From Dyella sp. BiH032 (GTDB lineage: Bacteria; Pseudomonadota; Gammaproteobacteria; Xanthomonadales; Rhodanobacteraceae), in assembly GCF_031954525.1 (NCBI RefSeq), contig NZ_CP134867.1, forward strand, positions 372,001 through 436,000: DNA of 64,000 nucleotides, read 5' to 3'. The position numbers and the translations under genes were made by a program. Each line of letters begins with the position of its first letter. Position 1 is the stretch's first letter. This document shows, in pieces, positions 42,655 to 52,086 of the stretch. Below the pieces are notes generated by a model. That model ran no database searches, was not told where the DNA came from, and saw nothing but the letters and a program-made list of their open reading frames with translations.

Positions 42655-44534
42655 GTGCCGCGACGCAGACGCCCGACCTGATCCTGCACCACGGCCTGAT
42701 CACCACGCTGGATCGTGCACGGCCCACCGCCAGCGCAGTGGCCATCGCGGGCGGCCGCTTCGTGGCCGTCGGCAACGACGCCGAGATCATGGCTCTCGCC
42801 GGCCCAGCCACCCGCGTGATCGACCTGCAAGGGCGCCGCGTGCTGCCGGGCCTGATCGACAACCACCTGCATATCATCCGCGGCGGCCTGAACTACAACA
42901 TGGAGTTGCGCTGGGACGGCGTGCGCTCGCTGGCCGACGCCATGGCGATGCTCAAGGCGCAGGTGGCGATCACGCCGCCGCCGCAGTGGGTGCGCGTGGT
43001 CGGCGGCTTCACCGAGCACCAGTTCGCCGAGAAGCGCCTGCCCACCATCGACGAGCTCAACGCCGTCGCACCGGATACGCCGGTATTCCTTCTCCACCTG
43101 TACGACCGCGCCCTGCTCAACGCCGCCGCCCTGCGCGCCGTGGGCTACACGCGCGACACGCCGGAACCGCCCGGCGGTCAGATCGTGCGCGATGGCGACG
43201 GCAATCCCACCGGGCTGCTGCTGGCCAAGCCGAACGCGTCGATTCTCTACGCCACGCTTGGGAAGGGCCCGAAATTGCCGTTCGACTACCAGCTCAACTC
43301 CACGCGCCACTTCATGCGCGAGTTGAACCGCCTCGGCGTCACCGGTGCGATCGACGCTGGCGGCGGTTCGCAGAACTACCCCGACGACTACGCCGTCATC
43401 CAGAAGCTCGCCGACGACGGCCAGCTCACCATCCGCCTGGCCTACAACCTGTTCACGCAGAAGCCCAAGGCGGAGAAGGACGATTTCCTCCACTGGACGA
43501 AGACGTCCAAGTACAAGCAGGGCGATGACTATTTCCGCCACAACGGCGCCGGCGAAATGCTGGTGTTCTCCGCGGCGGACTTCGAGGACTTCCGCCAGCC
43601 CCGCCCCGACATGCCGGCCGAGATGGAAGGCGATCTCGAAGGCGTGGTGCGCATCCTGGCCGAGAACCGCTGGCCGTGGCGCATGCACGCCACCTACGAC
43701 GAGACGATCAGCCGCGCGCTGGACGTGTTCGAGCGGGTGAATCAGGACATCCCGCTGCAGGGCCTGAACTGGTTCTTCGACCACGCCGAAACCATCTCCG
43801 AGCAATCGATCGACCGCATCGCTGCGCTGGGCGGCGGCATCGCCGTGCAGCACCGCATGGCCTACCAGGGCGAGTACTTCGTCGAGCGTTACGGTCTCGG
43901 CGCCGCGGAGGCCACGCCACCCGTGGCACGCATGCTGGAGAAAGGCGCACGCGTCTCCGCCGGTACCGACGCCACCCGCGTCGCTTCGTACAACCCGTGG
44001 GTCTCGCTGGCGTGGCTGGTCACGGGCCGCACGGTCGGCGGCATGCGGCTCTATCCGCAGCGCAACTGCCTGGACCGCGAGACGGCGCTGCGCATGTGGA
44101 CCGAGCACGTCACCTGGTTCTCCAACGAAGAAGGCAAGAAGGGGCGTATCCAGGCCGGCCAGCTGGCCGACCTGATCGTGCCGGACCGGGATTTCTTCGC
44201 CTGCGCTGAGAGCGAGATCGCCGACATCAGCTCGGAACTCACCATGGTCGGCGGCAAGATCGTCTACGGCGCCGGCCGCTTCGCCAGCCTGGACGAAGGC
44301 TCGCTGCCGCCGGCGATGCCGGATTGGTCGCCGGTGAATCGCTACGGCGGCTATGGCGCCTGGGCCGCGAACGGTCAGTCGCAGCCGCGCGTGGCGGCGC
44401 CGGCGGCGTGCGGTTGTACGCATGCCTGCGGCATCCACGGGCATGACCACGCGACTGCGTGGTCCAGCAAGCTGCCGATCGCCGACCTGAAATCCTTCTG
44501 GGGCGCGCTCGGTTGCGCGTGCTGGGCGCTATGA
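42651..44534 (+). CDS. Amidohydrolase (YtcJ-like metal-dependent hydrolase) with Cys/His-rich tail
   Basis: A 627-residue amidohydrolase-fold enzyme. The first metal motif is LPGLIDNHLHI, the central part has HATYDET and FFDHAE (His ligands), and GTDATR has the catalytic Asp near the end of the barrel. IQAGQLADLIVPDRDFF is the usual C-terminal amidohydrolase segment. The last 50 or so residues are unusual, with CGCTHACGIHGHDHA and a final GCACWAL that could bind metal. The gene is coupled to xapX (ATGA) and to the DoxX gene (ATGA). Confidence 0.88.
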   Translation: MSAATQTPDLILHHGLITTLDRARPTASAVAIAGGRFVAVGNDAEIMALAGPATRVIDLQGRRVLPGLIDNHLHIIRGGLNYNMELRWDGVRSLADAMAMLKAQVAITPPPQWVRVVGGFTEHQFAEKRLPTIDELNAVAPDTPVFLLHLYDRALLNAAALRAVGYTRDTPEPPGGQIVRDGDGNPTGLLLAKPNASILYATLGKGPKLPFDYQLNSTRHFMRELNRLGVTGAIDAGGGSQNYPDDYAVIQKLADDGQLTIRLAYNLFTQKPKAEKDDFLHWTKTSKYKQGDDYFRHNGAGEMLVFSAADFEDFRQPRPDMPAEMEGDLEGVVRILAENRWPWRMHATYDETISRALDVFERVNQDIPLQGLNWFFDHAETISEQSIDRIAALGGGIAVQHRMAYQGEYFVERYGLGAAEATPPVARMLEKGARVSAGTDATRVASYNPWVSLAWLVTGRTVGGMRLYPQRNCLDRETALRMWTEHVTWFSNEEGKKGRIQAGQLADLIVPDRDFFACAESEIADISSELTMVGGKIVYGAGRFASLDEGSLPPAMPDWSPVNRYGGYGAWAANGQSQPRVAAPAACGCTHACGIHGHDHATAWSSKLPIADLKSFWGALGCACWAL

Positions 44535-44938
44535 GCACCGCGCCTTCCACTGGCTGGCGCGTGGCACGCTGGTTCGCGCTGCTGCTGCTCTGCGCGGCCT
44601 ATCTCCAGGGCGGCATCGACAAGGCGCTGGATTTCCAGGGCGCCATCGGCGAGATGACGCACTTCGGGCTGGCGCCGCCGGCCCTGTTCGCGGCCTTGGT
44701 GATCGCGCTGGAGCTGGGCGCGTCGCTGGCCATCCTCAGCGGCGTGCTGCGCTGGGCGGGTGCCGCGGCGCTGGCGCTGTTCACGCTCGGCGCGACCTTT
44801 CTCGCCGCGCGCTTCTGGGAGTTGCCGCCTCCGCAACGCCTGCCGGCCGCCAACACCTTTTTTGAGCACCTCGGACTCACCGGCGGCTTCCTGCTGGTGG
44901 CCTGGCACGACTGGCGCGAACGCCGCGCGACGCCGTGA
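44531..44938 (+). CDS. DoxX-like small membrane protein
   Basis: A 135-residue polytopic protein with four hydrophobic segments and the DoxX pattern GGIDKALDFQGAIGEM then ALELGASLAILSG. Such proteins act in redox or sulfur stress pathways. It overlaps the amidohydrolase stop by 4 bp. Confidence 0.85.
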   Translation: MSTAPSTGWRVARWFALLLLCAAYLQGGIDKALDFQGAIGEMTHFGLAPPALFAALVIALELGASLAILSGVLRWAGAAALALFTLGATFLAARFWELPPPQRLPAANTFFEHLGLTGGFLLVAWHDWRERRATP

Positions 44939-44970
44939 CGCGATCCCTTTCTCAAACCGGAGCTTTCCCC

Positions 44971-45873
44971 ATGCGCATGGTTTCCTTCCTTTCCACTCTT
45001 GCCTTGTCCGTCGGCCTGCTGGCCGCCTCGCCGTCCGGCGCGCGCAATGCGCCCGCTCTGCCGCAGGTGGCCGTCGCGCCGCAGTACGACACAACGCACG
45101 TCTACGTCGACCCGGCCGATGTCGACCGCTTCGTGCAGAGCTTCACCGCCACTTTCGGCGGACAGAGCACCAAGCAGGTGGTTGCGCAGGTGACACCCAC
45201 ACCTAGCCAGACCAGCTCGCAGCTGCTGCAGACGTCATCCGGCACCGTCTCGCTGTTCGGCTTCCGCACACCGGTGCCGTATCCCTTCGGCGCCGAGCGC
45301 ACGGGTTACCTGGTGAAGGACCTGGACGCGGCGATCCGCGCCGCGCGCGCGGCGGGCGCCGACGTGCTGGTGGCGCCGTTCCCGGACCCGATCGGCCGCG
45401 ACGCCATCATCCAGTGGCCCGGCGGCGTGAACATGCAGCTGTACTGGCACACCACTGCGCCGAACTACAAGGCATTCGACACCGTGCCGGAGAATCGCGT
45501 GTACGTATCGCCGGATCGCGCCGATGCCTTCGTGCATGCGTTCCTCGCGTTCTCCCACGGCAAAGTGGTTTCCGATGACAAGCAGGCGCCGGGCGTGGAA
45601 ATCGGCCGTGCCAACGATCATTTCCGCCGTATCCGCATCGAATCCGACTTCGGCAAGATGTCCGTCCAGGTCACCGACGGCCTGCTGCCCTGGCCCTACG
45701 GCCGCGAGCTGACCGGCTACGAAGTGAAGGACCTGGCCGCCACGCTCGCCAAGGCCACGGCCAGTGGCGCGAAGGTGCTGGTCGAGCCTTACGAAGCCGG
45801 CGGCCGCCGCATCGCGATGGTGTCGTTCCCCGGCGGCTACGTGGCGGAAATCCACGCCAAGTCGGGCGGCTGA
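44971..45873 (+). CDS. Exported VOC (glyoxalase-fold) protein
   Basis: A 300-residue protein with a signal peptide (to ASPSGA). Two similar halves follow: HVYVDPADVDRFVQSFTATFGG with RTGYLVKDLDAAIRAARAAGADVLVAPF, and RVYVSPDRADAFVHAFLAFSHG with LTGYEVKDLAATLAKATASGAKVLVEPY. These are tandem VOC modules. Export is unusual for the family. CCGGAG precedes the ATG. The next gene starts 2 bp after the stop. Confidence 0.85.
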   Translation: MRMVSFLSTLALSVGLLAASPSGARNAPALPQVAVAPQYDTTHVYVDPADVDRFVQSFTATFGGQSTKQVVAQVTPTPSQTSSQLLQTSSGTVSLFGFRTPVPYPFGAERTGYLVKDLDAAIRAARAAGADVLVAPFPDPIGRDAIIQWPGGVNMQLYWHTTAPNYKAFDTVPENRVYVSPDRADAFVHAFLAFSHGKVVSDDKQAPGVEIGRANDHFRRIRIESDFGKMSVQVTDGLLPWPYGRELTGYEVKDLAATLAKATASGAKVLVEPYEAGGRRIAMVSFPGGYVAEIHAKSGG

Positions 45874-45875
45874 GC

Positions 45876-47264
45876 ATGCGCTGGACGTCCTTCGCGGCGA
45901 TCGCGCTCGCGCTGGCGCGCGTGGCCGCCGCGCAGGAGCCCGATGCGCCTGCCCGCCCGGCGTTCGCGTCGAACCGTTGGCAGGAGGACTGGTCGCCGCT
46001 GGCCGATCCCGCGCGGCGCACCGAGTCCGGGGACGCGCTCAAGTACATCGCGCTGGATGCGGACGACCCTTCCAGCTATCTCTCGCTCGGCGCCAATCTG
46101 CGCGAGCGCTTCGAAAGCAACGACGCCGCCGGCTTTGGCACCGGCGGCGCGCGTGGCGACAGCTACGTGATCCAGCGCGCCCAGGTCCATGCCGACCTGC
46201 GCTTGGGCGGGCACTGGCAGGCATTCGTGCAACTGGAGGATGCGCGCGCCTACGGCAAGCGCAACCTCGGCCCGGCGGACCGCAATCCGGTGGACCTGCG
46301 CCTGGCCTTCCTCGCCTATGTGCGCTCGTTCGACGGGAGCACCTTCAAGGCGCGCGTGGGGCGGCAGGAATTTGCCTTCGACCTGCAGCGCTTCGTCTCG
46401 CTGCGCGACGGCCCCAACGTGCGCCAGGCGTTCGATGCGGTATGGGCGGACTGGGAAACCGGCCGCTGGCGCTTCATCGGCCTGCTGACCCAGCCGGTGC
46501 AATATCGGGACGACCGTCATTTCGACGATACGTCCGACCGCCACCTGCGCTTCCACATGCTGCGCGCCGAGCGGCTGATCGACGGCAGGCATGAGTTGTC
46601 CGCCTATGCGGCTCTCTATCAGCGCGACAACGCACGCTTCGTCGATGCCGCCGGCCGCGAGTCGCGCAGTGTGTTCGACACGCGCTATGCGGGCGCCTCC
46701 AACGGCCTGGACTGGGACCTGGAAGCCATGGCGCAGCGCGGTTCGGTCGGCGGCAAGCGGATCCGTGCCTGGGCCGTCGGCAGCCGCGGCGGTTATACCT
46801 TCGCCGCCTGGCCTTGGGCGCCGCGTGTGGGCCTGCAAATGGACGCCGCTTCAGGCGACCGGCATCGCGGCGACGGCACGCTAGGCACCTTCAATCCGCT
46901 GTTTCCCAATGGCTACTACGTCACCCTGGCCGGCTATACGGGCTACGCCAACTTCGTGCACGTCAAGCCTTCGGTCACGGTGAAGCCCGCCGCCGGCCTT
47001 TCGCTGACCGCCGCAATTGGCCTGCAGTGGCGCCAGACCACCGGCGACGCCATCTACGCGCAGCCGAACGTGCCCGTGCCGAACACCGCCGGCCGCGGTG
47101 GCCGCCGCACCGGCACCTATGGGCAGCTGCGCGCCGACTACGCAATCGGCCGCCACGTTGCGACGGCACTGGAACTGGTGCGCTTCGAGGTGGCCGACAC
47201 GGTGCGCCGCGCCGGCGGGCGCGATAGCGACTATCTTGGCGCGGAACTGAAGTTCACGTGGTAG
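45876..47264 (+). CDS. Alginate-export-family outer-membrane porin
   Basis: A 462-residue barrel protein with a signal peptide (to VAAAQ). The Alginate_exp pattern is present: SSYLSLGANLRERFESNDAAGFG, YVIQRAQVHADLRLGGHWQAFVQLEDARAYGK, then FKARVGRQEFAFDLQRFVSLRDGPNVRQAFDAV and C-terminal DSDYLGAELKFTW. It probably takes up or exports a small organic compound tied to the operon enzymes, not alginate itself, because no alginate genes are near. Confidence 0.88.
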   Translation: MRWTSFAAIALALARVAAAQEPDAPARPAFASNRWQEDWSPLADPARRTESGDALKYIALDADDPSSYLSLGANLRERFESNDAAGFGTGGARGDSYVIQRAQVHADLRLGGHWQAFVQLEDARAYGKRNLGPADRNPVDLRLAFLAYVRSFDGSTFKARVGRQEFAFDLQRFVSLRDGPNVRQAFDAVWADWETGRWRFIGLLTQPVQYRDDRHFDDTSDRHLRFHMLRAERLIDGRHELSAYAALYQRDNARFVDAAGRESRSVFDTRYAGASNGLDWDLEAMAQRGSVGGKRIRAWAVGSRGGYTFAAWPWAPRVGLQMDAASGDRHRGDGTLGTFNPLFPNGYYVTLAGYTGYANFVHVKPSVTVKPAAGLSLTAAIGLQWRQTTGDAIYAQPNVPVPNTAGRGGRRTGTYGQLRADYAIGRHVATALELVRFEVADTVRRAGGRDSDYLGAELKFTW

Positions 47265-47307
47265 CCCGCGCCCCGTCCCCTATGTACCGATTCCCGGAAA
47301 GCCCCGC

Positions 47308-47982
47308 ATGAAACTGTCTGTCCCCACACTGCTGAGCTTTGCCGCCGGCTACATCGACACCGCCGGCTTCATGGCCCTGCATGGGCTGTTCACCGCACAC
47401 GTGACGGGCAACTTCGTCACCATCGGCGCCGCGCTGGTGCTGGGTACCTCGGGCATTGCCACCAAGCTGCTGGCGCTGCCCACCTTCTGCATCGTGGTGA
47501 TCCTGGCGCGCCTGCTGCGTTATCGCTTGGTCGCCGCCGGCAAGCCGGTCTTCCGCACGCTGCTGGCGATCCAGTTGGCCCTGTTGGTGCTCGGCGGGGC
47601 GGTGGCGATCGCGGCCGGCCCGTTCGGGCGCAACGACCCGCCGCTGGAGATGCTCGCCGGCCTGGCGCTGGTGGCCGGCATGGCGGTGCAGAACGCCTTG
47701 CAGCGCGTGCATCTGGGCAGCGCGCCGCCCACCACCATGATGACCGGCACCACCACCCAGCTGATGCTCGACGTAGCCGACGTGCTGCATGGCCTGCCGG
47801 GCGATCAGCGCGCCGCGACGCGCAGCCGCATGGCGCGGATGGGCGGCGCCGTGCTTACCTTCGCGCTGGGCTGCGCGGTGGCCGCCGTGCTTTACCGCTT
47901 CGCGGGCATGTGGTGTTTCGCGGTGCCGCCGCTATTGGTGCTGGCCGCGCTGTGCCACAGCGACACCGCGGCCGATGCCTGA
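47308..47982 (+). CDS. DUF1275 (YoaK-like) membrane protein
   Basis: A 224-residue protein with about six hydrophobic segments. The family signature is LSFAAGYIDTAGFMALHGLFTAHVTGNFVTIGAAL, with GMAVQNALQRVHLGSAPPTTMMTGTTTQLMLD in the middle. The transport function is unknown. It lies 44 bp after the porin gene, in the operon. Confidence 0.9.
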   Translation: MKLSVPTLLSFAAGYIDTAGFMALHGLFTAHVTGNFVTIGAALVLGTSGIATKLLALPTFCIVVILARLLRYRLVAAGKPVFRTLLAIQLALLVLGGAVAIAAGPFGRNDPPLEMLAGLALVAGMAVQNALQRVHLGSAPPTTMMTGTTTQLMLDVADVLHGLPGDQRAATRSRMARMGGAVLTFALGCAVAAVLYRFAGMWCFAVPPLLVLAALCHSDTAADA

Positions 47983-48054
47983 CGGTAACTCTCTCTTCGC
48001 ACGTCCCGTGCCAGCATTGCTGGACGGCCGTTTCCCACCCGGAGGATGCAGACC

Positions 48055-48573
48055 ATGAAAGACAAGAACAAAGCCAAGAAACTCCGCCAGGCGCCCCTGA
48101 CCACGCCCACCGCCCTGGGCGAGGACGCACGCCGCGACATCGGCGCCGAATTGAACGTGCTGCTGGCGGATTTCTTTGCGCTGTACCTGAAGACCAAGAA
48201 CTTCCACTGGCACATGTCCGGTCCGCACTTCCGCGATTACCACCTGCTGCTGGACGAGCAGGCGGACGGCATCTACGAGACGCTCGACCCCATCGCCGAA
48301 CGCGTGCGCAAGCTCGGCGGCGGCACCCTGCGTTCGATCGGCCACATCGCGCGCCTGCAGCGCATCCCCGACAACGATGCGGACTTCGTAACCCCGCAGG
48401 ACATGCTCGCCGAGCTGCGCGAGGACAACGCCAAGGTGGCGGCAGTGATGCGCGAAGTGCACGAGGTCTGCGACAAGTACGGCGACGTCGCCACGGCCAG
48501 CCTGCTGGAGAACTGGATCGACGAGGCGGAACGGCGCGTGTGGTTCTTGTTCGAGAGCGGGCGTTCGGTCTGA
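48055..48573 (+). CDS. dps: Dps-family ferritin-like DNA-protection protein
   Basis: A 172-residue Dps protein, a 12-mer that oxidises and stores iron and protects DNA. The ferroxidase ligands are seen in NFHWHMSGPHFRDYHLLLDEQADGIYETLD (His, Asp, Glu), plus the Lys-rich N-terminus KDKNKAKKLRQ for DNA binding. The ATG at 48055 is preferred over 48046 because GGAGG at 48041-48045 would otherwise touch the start. It is the last gene of the operon, suggesting an oxidative-stress theme. Confidence 0.93.
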   Translation: MKDKNKAKKLRQAPLTTPTALGEDARRDIGAELNVLLADFFALYLKTKNFHWHMSGPHFRDYHLLLDEQADGIYETLDPIAERVRKLGGGTLRSIGHIARLQRIPDNDADFVTPQDMLAELREDNAKVAAVMREVHEVCDKYGDVATASLLENWIDEAERRVWFLFESGRSV

Positions 48574-48634
48574 CGTATTGCTAAACGTACGAAGCTAGGC
48601 CAGCTCCGGCCTTCCTGCTTCTACGCTCCGCACG

Positions 48635-48700
48635 GTCCTCACCCCAGCCCTCTCCCCGAAGGGGAGAGGGAGCCATGCTCAGGGAGAGGGAGTAGCGCCC
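48635..48700. repeat. CCCTCTCCCC-type palindromic repeat
   Basis: A perfect 10-bp stem (CCCTCTCCCC 48648-48657 / GGGGAGAGGG 48661-48670) is flanked by CCTCACCCCAG and a partial second unit (GGGAGAGGGAG). It is the same family as inside lhr and at 63538. It lies between convergent genes and may also terminate transcription. Confidence 0.75.
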
Positions 48701-48715
48701 GGGGGACGCGTGCAA

Positions 48716-49186
48716 TTACTCCTCCACCGGCACCAGCAATCCACGCTTCAACGTGCCCAGCGCCACGCGCGTGGTGAACTTCCGTACGTTGGCGTTCTCC
48801 GCCACCATTCGCTGCATCAGCGCGTCGTAGTCCTCGACGTCGCGCGCGCTCACCACGAGCACGTAGTCGCCGGCACCGGTCACGTACCACGCTTCCTGTA
48901 CCGCCGGCTCCGCCGCGATCCATTGCTTCAGGCTCGCGAGCAATTCCGGGCGCTCGCGTTCCACTTCCACGTCGACGATCAGGGTAAGCGGCCGGCCGGC
49001 GCGCTTGGGGTCGACGATCGCCACCTCCGCCACGATCGCCCCTTCCTCGCGCAGCCGCGCGATGCGCCGCTGCACGGCGGAGGCCGACAGGCCGATTTCG
49101 GCGCCGATCGTTTCCGCCGGACGACGCGCGTCCTTCTGCAGGGTGGCGAGGATACGGCGGTCGAATTTGTCCAGGTCGGTCGGCAT
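48716..49186 (-). CDS. Lrp/AsnC-family regulator
   Basis: A 156-residue regulator. The HTH reads LDKFDRRILATLQKDARRPAETIGAEIGLSASAVQRRIARLREEGAI, and the RAM effector domain has LTLIVDVEVERERPELLASLKQWI and VTGAGDYVLVVSARDVEDYDAL. The start at 49186 is chosen where the HTH begins. It is divergent from the PLP-enzyme gene and probably controls it, a common Lrp arrangement with amino-acid catabolism. Confidence 0.92.
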   Translation of the reverse strand: MPTDLDKFDRRILATLQKDARRPAETIGAEIGLSASAVQRRIARLREEGAIVAEVAIVDPKRAGRPLTLIVDVEVERERPELLASLKQWIAAEPAVQEAWYVTGAGDYVLVVSARDVEDYDALMQRMVAENANVRKFTTRVALGTLKRGLLVPVEE

Positions 49187-49304
49187 GTCCGCGGATTCCG
49201 GCGCAACAATAGGGAGAAAACCCGCCGCTTCCACGGCGGACGCGGCCCTGCCGCGCGGCGCCACCCTAGCATGGTCCGCCATCGCCATCGCAGCCACGTA
49301 CGAC

Positions 49305-50255
49305 ATGACCACGCCACTGGACCTCGCCGGCATTCTGGCCGCGCCGTCGCTGATCGATCCTGTCTTTCTCGACTCCCCATTGCGGACCCATGCCGCGCTG
49401 GACGCCGACCTCGGTTGCCGCCTCCTTGCCAAGGACGAAACCGGCAACCCGATTGGATCCTTCAAGGGCCGCGGCGCGGAACTGTTCGCGGCTACGGCGC
49501 TGCGCCCGGGCGAGACCGTGGTGTGCGCATCGGCCGGCAACTTCGGGCAAGGTCTGGCGTGGGCAGCCAGACGGCGCGGTCACGCCTGCATCGTATTCGC
49601 CGCCGAGAACGCCAACCCGGTCAAGCTGGATGCCATGCGCGCGCTGGGCGCCGAAGTTCGCCTGGCCGGCGCCGATTTCGATGCCGCCAAAGACGCCGCG
49701 CGTCGCCACGCAGACGAACATAGCCTGCGCTTCGTCGAGGACGGTGCCGAACCGGCCATTGCCCAGGGCGCCGGCACCATAGCGTTGGAACTGCTCGCCT
49801 CGGCCCGGCCTGACATCGTGCTGGTGCCGCTTGGCAACGGCGCGCTGCTCGAAGGCATCGGCTCGGTCATTCGCGCCCGCGCGCCTTCCACGGAGATCGT
49901 GGCGGTCGTCGCCGCCAATGCTCTCGCAATGAAGCTGTCGCTCGACGCCGGGCGAGCGATCCGGACCGCCGCCGCCGATACCCTTGCCGACGGCATCGCC
50001 GTGCGCGTGCCGATCGCCTCGCGCCTGCCCCGGCTGCGCCACTGCTGCGACCGTGTCGTGGCCGTGGACGAAACCCGGCTGACGGAAGCCATGCGTCTGC
50101 TGCATCGCCATCTCGGCCTGGTGGTCGAGCCGGCGGGCGCCGCCGGCGTCGCTGCGCTGCTCGTCGAGCCTGACCGCTACGCCGGCCGGCTTGTCGCGAC
50201 CGTGCTGTGCGGCCGCAACGTTCATCCCGCCCTGCGCGAACGCCTGTTCGCCTGA
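49305..50255 (+). CDS. PLP-dependent threonine/serine dehydratase-like enzyme
   Basis: A 316-residue fold-type II PLP enzyme. The PLP lysine lies in NPIGSFKGRGAE. The phosphate-binding loop is CASAGNFGQGLAW and the second glycine-rich loop is VPLGNGALLEGIG. The C-terminal VVEPAGAAGVAALL matches threonine dehydratases. No ACT domain is present, so it is of the catabolic type or a serine/threonine dehydratase relative. The exact substrate is not readable. Confidence 0.88.
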   Translation: MTTPLDLAGILAAPSLIDPVFLDSPLRTHAALDADLGCRLLAKDETGNPIGSFKGRGAELFAATALRPGETVVCASAGNFGQGLAWAARRRGHACIVFAAENANPVKLDAMRALGAEVRLAGADFDAAKDAARRHADEHSLRFVEDGAEPAIAQGAGTIALELLASARPDIVLVPLGNGALLEGIGSVIRARAPSTEIVAVVAANALAMKLSLDAGRAIRTAAADTLADGIAVRVPIASRLPRLRHCCDRVVAVDETRLTEAMRLLHRHLGLVVEPAGAAGVAALLVEPDRYAGRLVATVLCGRNVHPALRERLFA

Positions 50256-50286
50256 CCGCCCTCATGCCATTGCCGACGCCGACGCC

Positions 50287-50904
<618 letters not shown>

Positions 50905-50932
50905 TCCGTCCTTGCCCGAGCCTGGAGACGCC

Positions 50933-51154
50933 ATGCCTTCGATCTGGAATTCCCTGTTGTTCCTGCACGGCCACGTCGCCGACCCGCAACTGGCGCGGCG
51001 GCTGGCGGAGCATCCATCGGACGAAGCGCTCATTTCTTCCGCCCCCGCGCCGCTGACTCATGGCGAAGCCATGCGCCGCCTGATCGACCGTGGCCGGCGC
51101 CTTTCGCTGCGCCTGTGCCAGGGCATCGGCGGCGGACTGATCCATATGCAGTAG
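50933..51154 (+). CDS. Small protein of unknown function
   Basis: A 73-residue frame with GGAG 6 bases before its ATG. No family is recognised. The first part, MPSIWNSLLFLHGHVADPQLARRLAE, could be a helix-rich soluble domain. It lies 28 bp after the GST stop and in the same direction, so it may belong to that operon. A non-coding explanation is possible. Confidence 0.5.
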   Translation: MPSIWNSLLFLHGHVADPQLARRLAEHPSDEALISSAPAPLTHGEAMRRLIDRGRRLSLRLCQGIGGGLIHMQ

Positions 51155-51233
51155 GGCATGGCCGACACGCGATTCGGCGAGGCAACTATGCGACACTCGG
51201 CGCCTTCCATCGTCGGCGTTAAGGGGCGGCGCG

Positions 51234-51530
51234 ATGCAGTTCTTCGCTTTGGAACATTTCGCAGGACACGTGGGCGAGACCTTCACCGTCGCCCTGGACC
51301 ACGACGGCAACGCGCCATTTGCGCTGGTGGAGGCGCGGCCGCTCCCGGTGCAGGCATTCCACGGCATGGTGCGCGAGCCGTTCTCGCTGCTGTTCCGCCA
51401 TGAGGCGGCGATCGTGTTCCCGCAGAAGATCTACCAGATGAAGCACGCCGCCATCGGCGAGTTCGGCATCTTCCTGGTGCCGATCGCGCGCGACCAGACC
51501 GGCTTCATCTACCAGGCGCTGTTCAACTGA
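51234..51530 (+). CDS. DUF6916-like small protein linked to tail-collar genes
   Basis: A 98-residue protein beginning MQFFALEHFAGHVGETFTVALDHDG, with FSLLFRHEAAIVFPQKIYQMKHAAIGEFGIFLVPI. From memory this pattern is the DUF6916 family, which often accompanies microcystin-dependent/tail-collar genes, as here. AAGGGG precedes the ATG. Its 3' end overlaps the convergent acetyltransferase gene by 8 bp. Confidence 0.65.
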   Translation: MQFFALEHFAGHVGETFTVALDHDGNAPFALVEARPLPVQAFHGMVREPFSLLFRHEAAIVFPQKIYQMKHAAIGEFGIFLVPIARDQTGFIYQALFN

Positions 51531-52086
51531 GCGTCGCCGCGGTGGCCATCCAGCGCATGCGTAGGTGGCTGCCGATGTCTTCCTCGACGACAAAGCCCAT
51601 CCGCTGGTAAAGCCGGCGCGCGCTGGCGTTGCGCTGTTCGACGTGCAGCATCACGCTGGCCAGGCCGTCGCGCTGCGCGGTCTGCTGGACCAGGCGCAGC
51701 AGCGCCGAGCCGATGCCAAGCCCGCGCGCGGCCGAGAGCAGCGCGATATCGATCACGTTCGCCGCATGCCCGTCCTGGTGCAGGTACAGGCGGCCGACGG
51801 GCTCGCCCCTGTCCTCGATCACGAGGTAATCCGCTGGCTGGAAGTGCGCGGTGTAGTGCTGGTGCTGCAGCACGAACTGGCTGTCGAGAAAGTTCTGGCG
51901 CAGGGCCTCGGGCCATGGCACTGCGGCGAGTTCGGCGGCGCGCACGTCGGCATAGAGGTGGCGGAAGAACGGCAGGTCTGCGTTCCGCGCTTCGCGCCAG
52001 CTCAGGTCCGGCGGAAGGTCTTTCCCGGTTGCGGGCAGCCAGGCTGCCCGCAACGTGGGAAAGCTCAGTGCATCGATGGCGCTCAC
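51523..52086 (-). CDS. GNAT-family N-acetyltransferase
   Basis: A 187-residue acetyltransferase. The acetyl-CoA motif is LLSAARGLGIGSALLRLVQQTAQ (GxGxG-like) and the C-terminal LHVEQRNASARRLYQRMGF is typical of GNAT enzymes. Its ATG overlaps the upstream tail-collar gene by 4 bp (ATGA), so the two are co-translated. The target is unknown; it may modify the tail-collar proteins. Confidence 0.88.
   Translation of the reverse strand: MSAIDALSFPTLRAAWLPATGKDLPPDLSWREARNADLPFFRHLYADVRAAELAAVPWPEALRQNFLDSQFVLQHQHYTAHFQPADYLVIEDRGEPVGRLYLHQDGHAANVIDIALLSAARGLGIGSALLRLVQQTAQRDGLASVMLHVEQRNASARRLYQRMGFVVEEDIGSHLRMRWMATAATLS

Noticed and set aside
45876..47264. Alginate biosynthesis link for the porin
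   Set aside because: No alginate polymerase, epimerase or acetylase gene is present. The family name reflects fold only.
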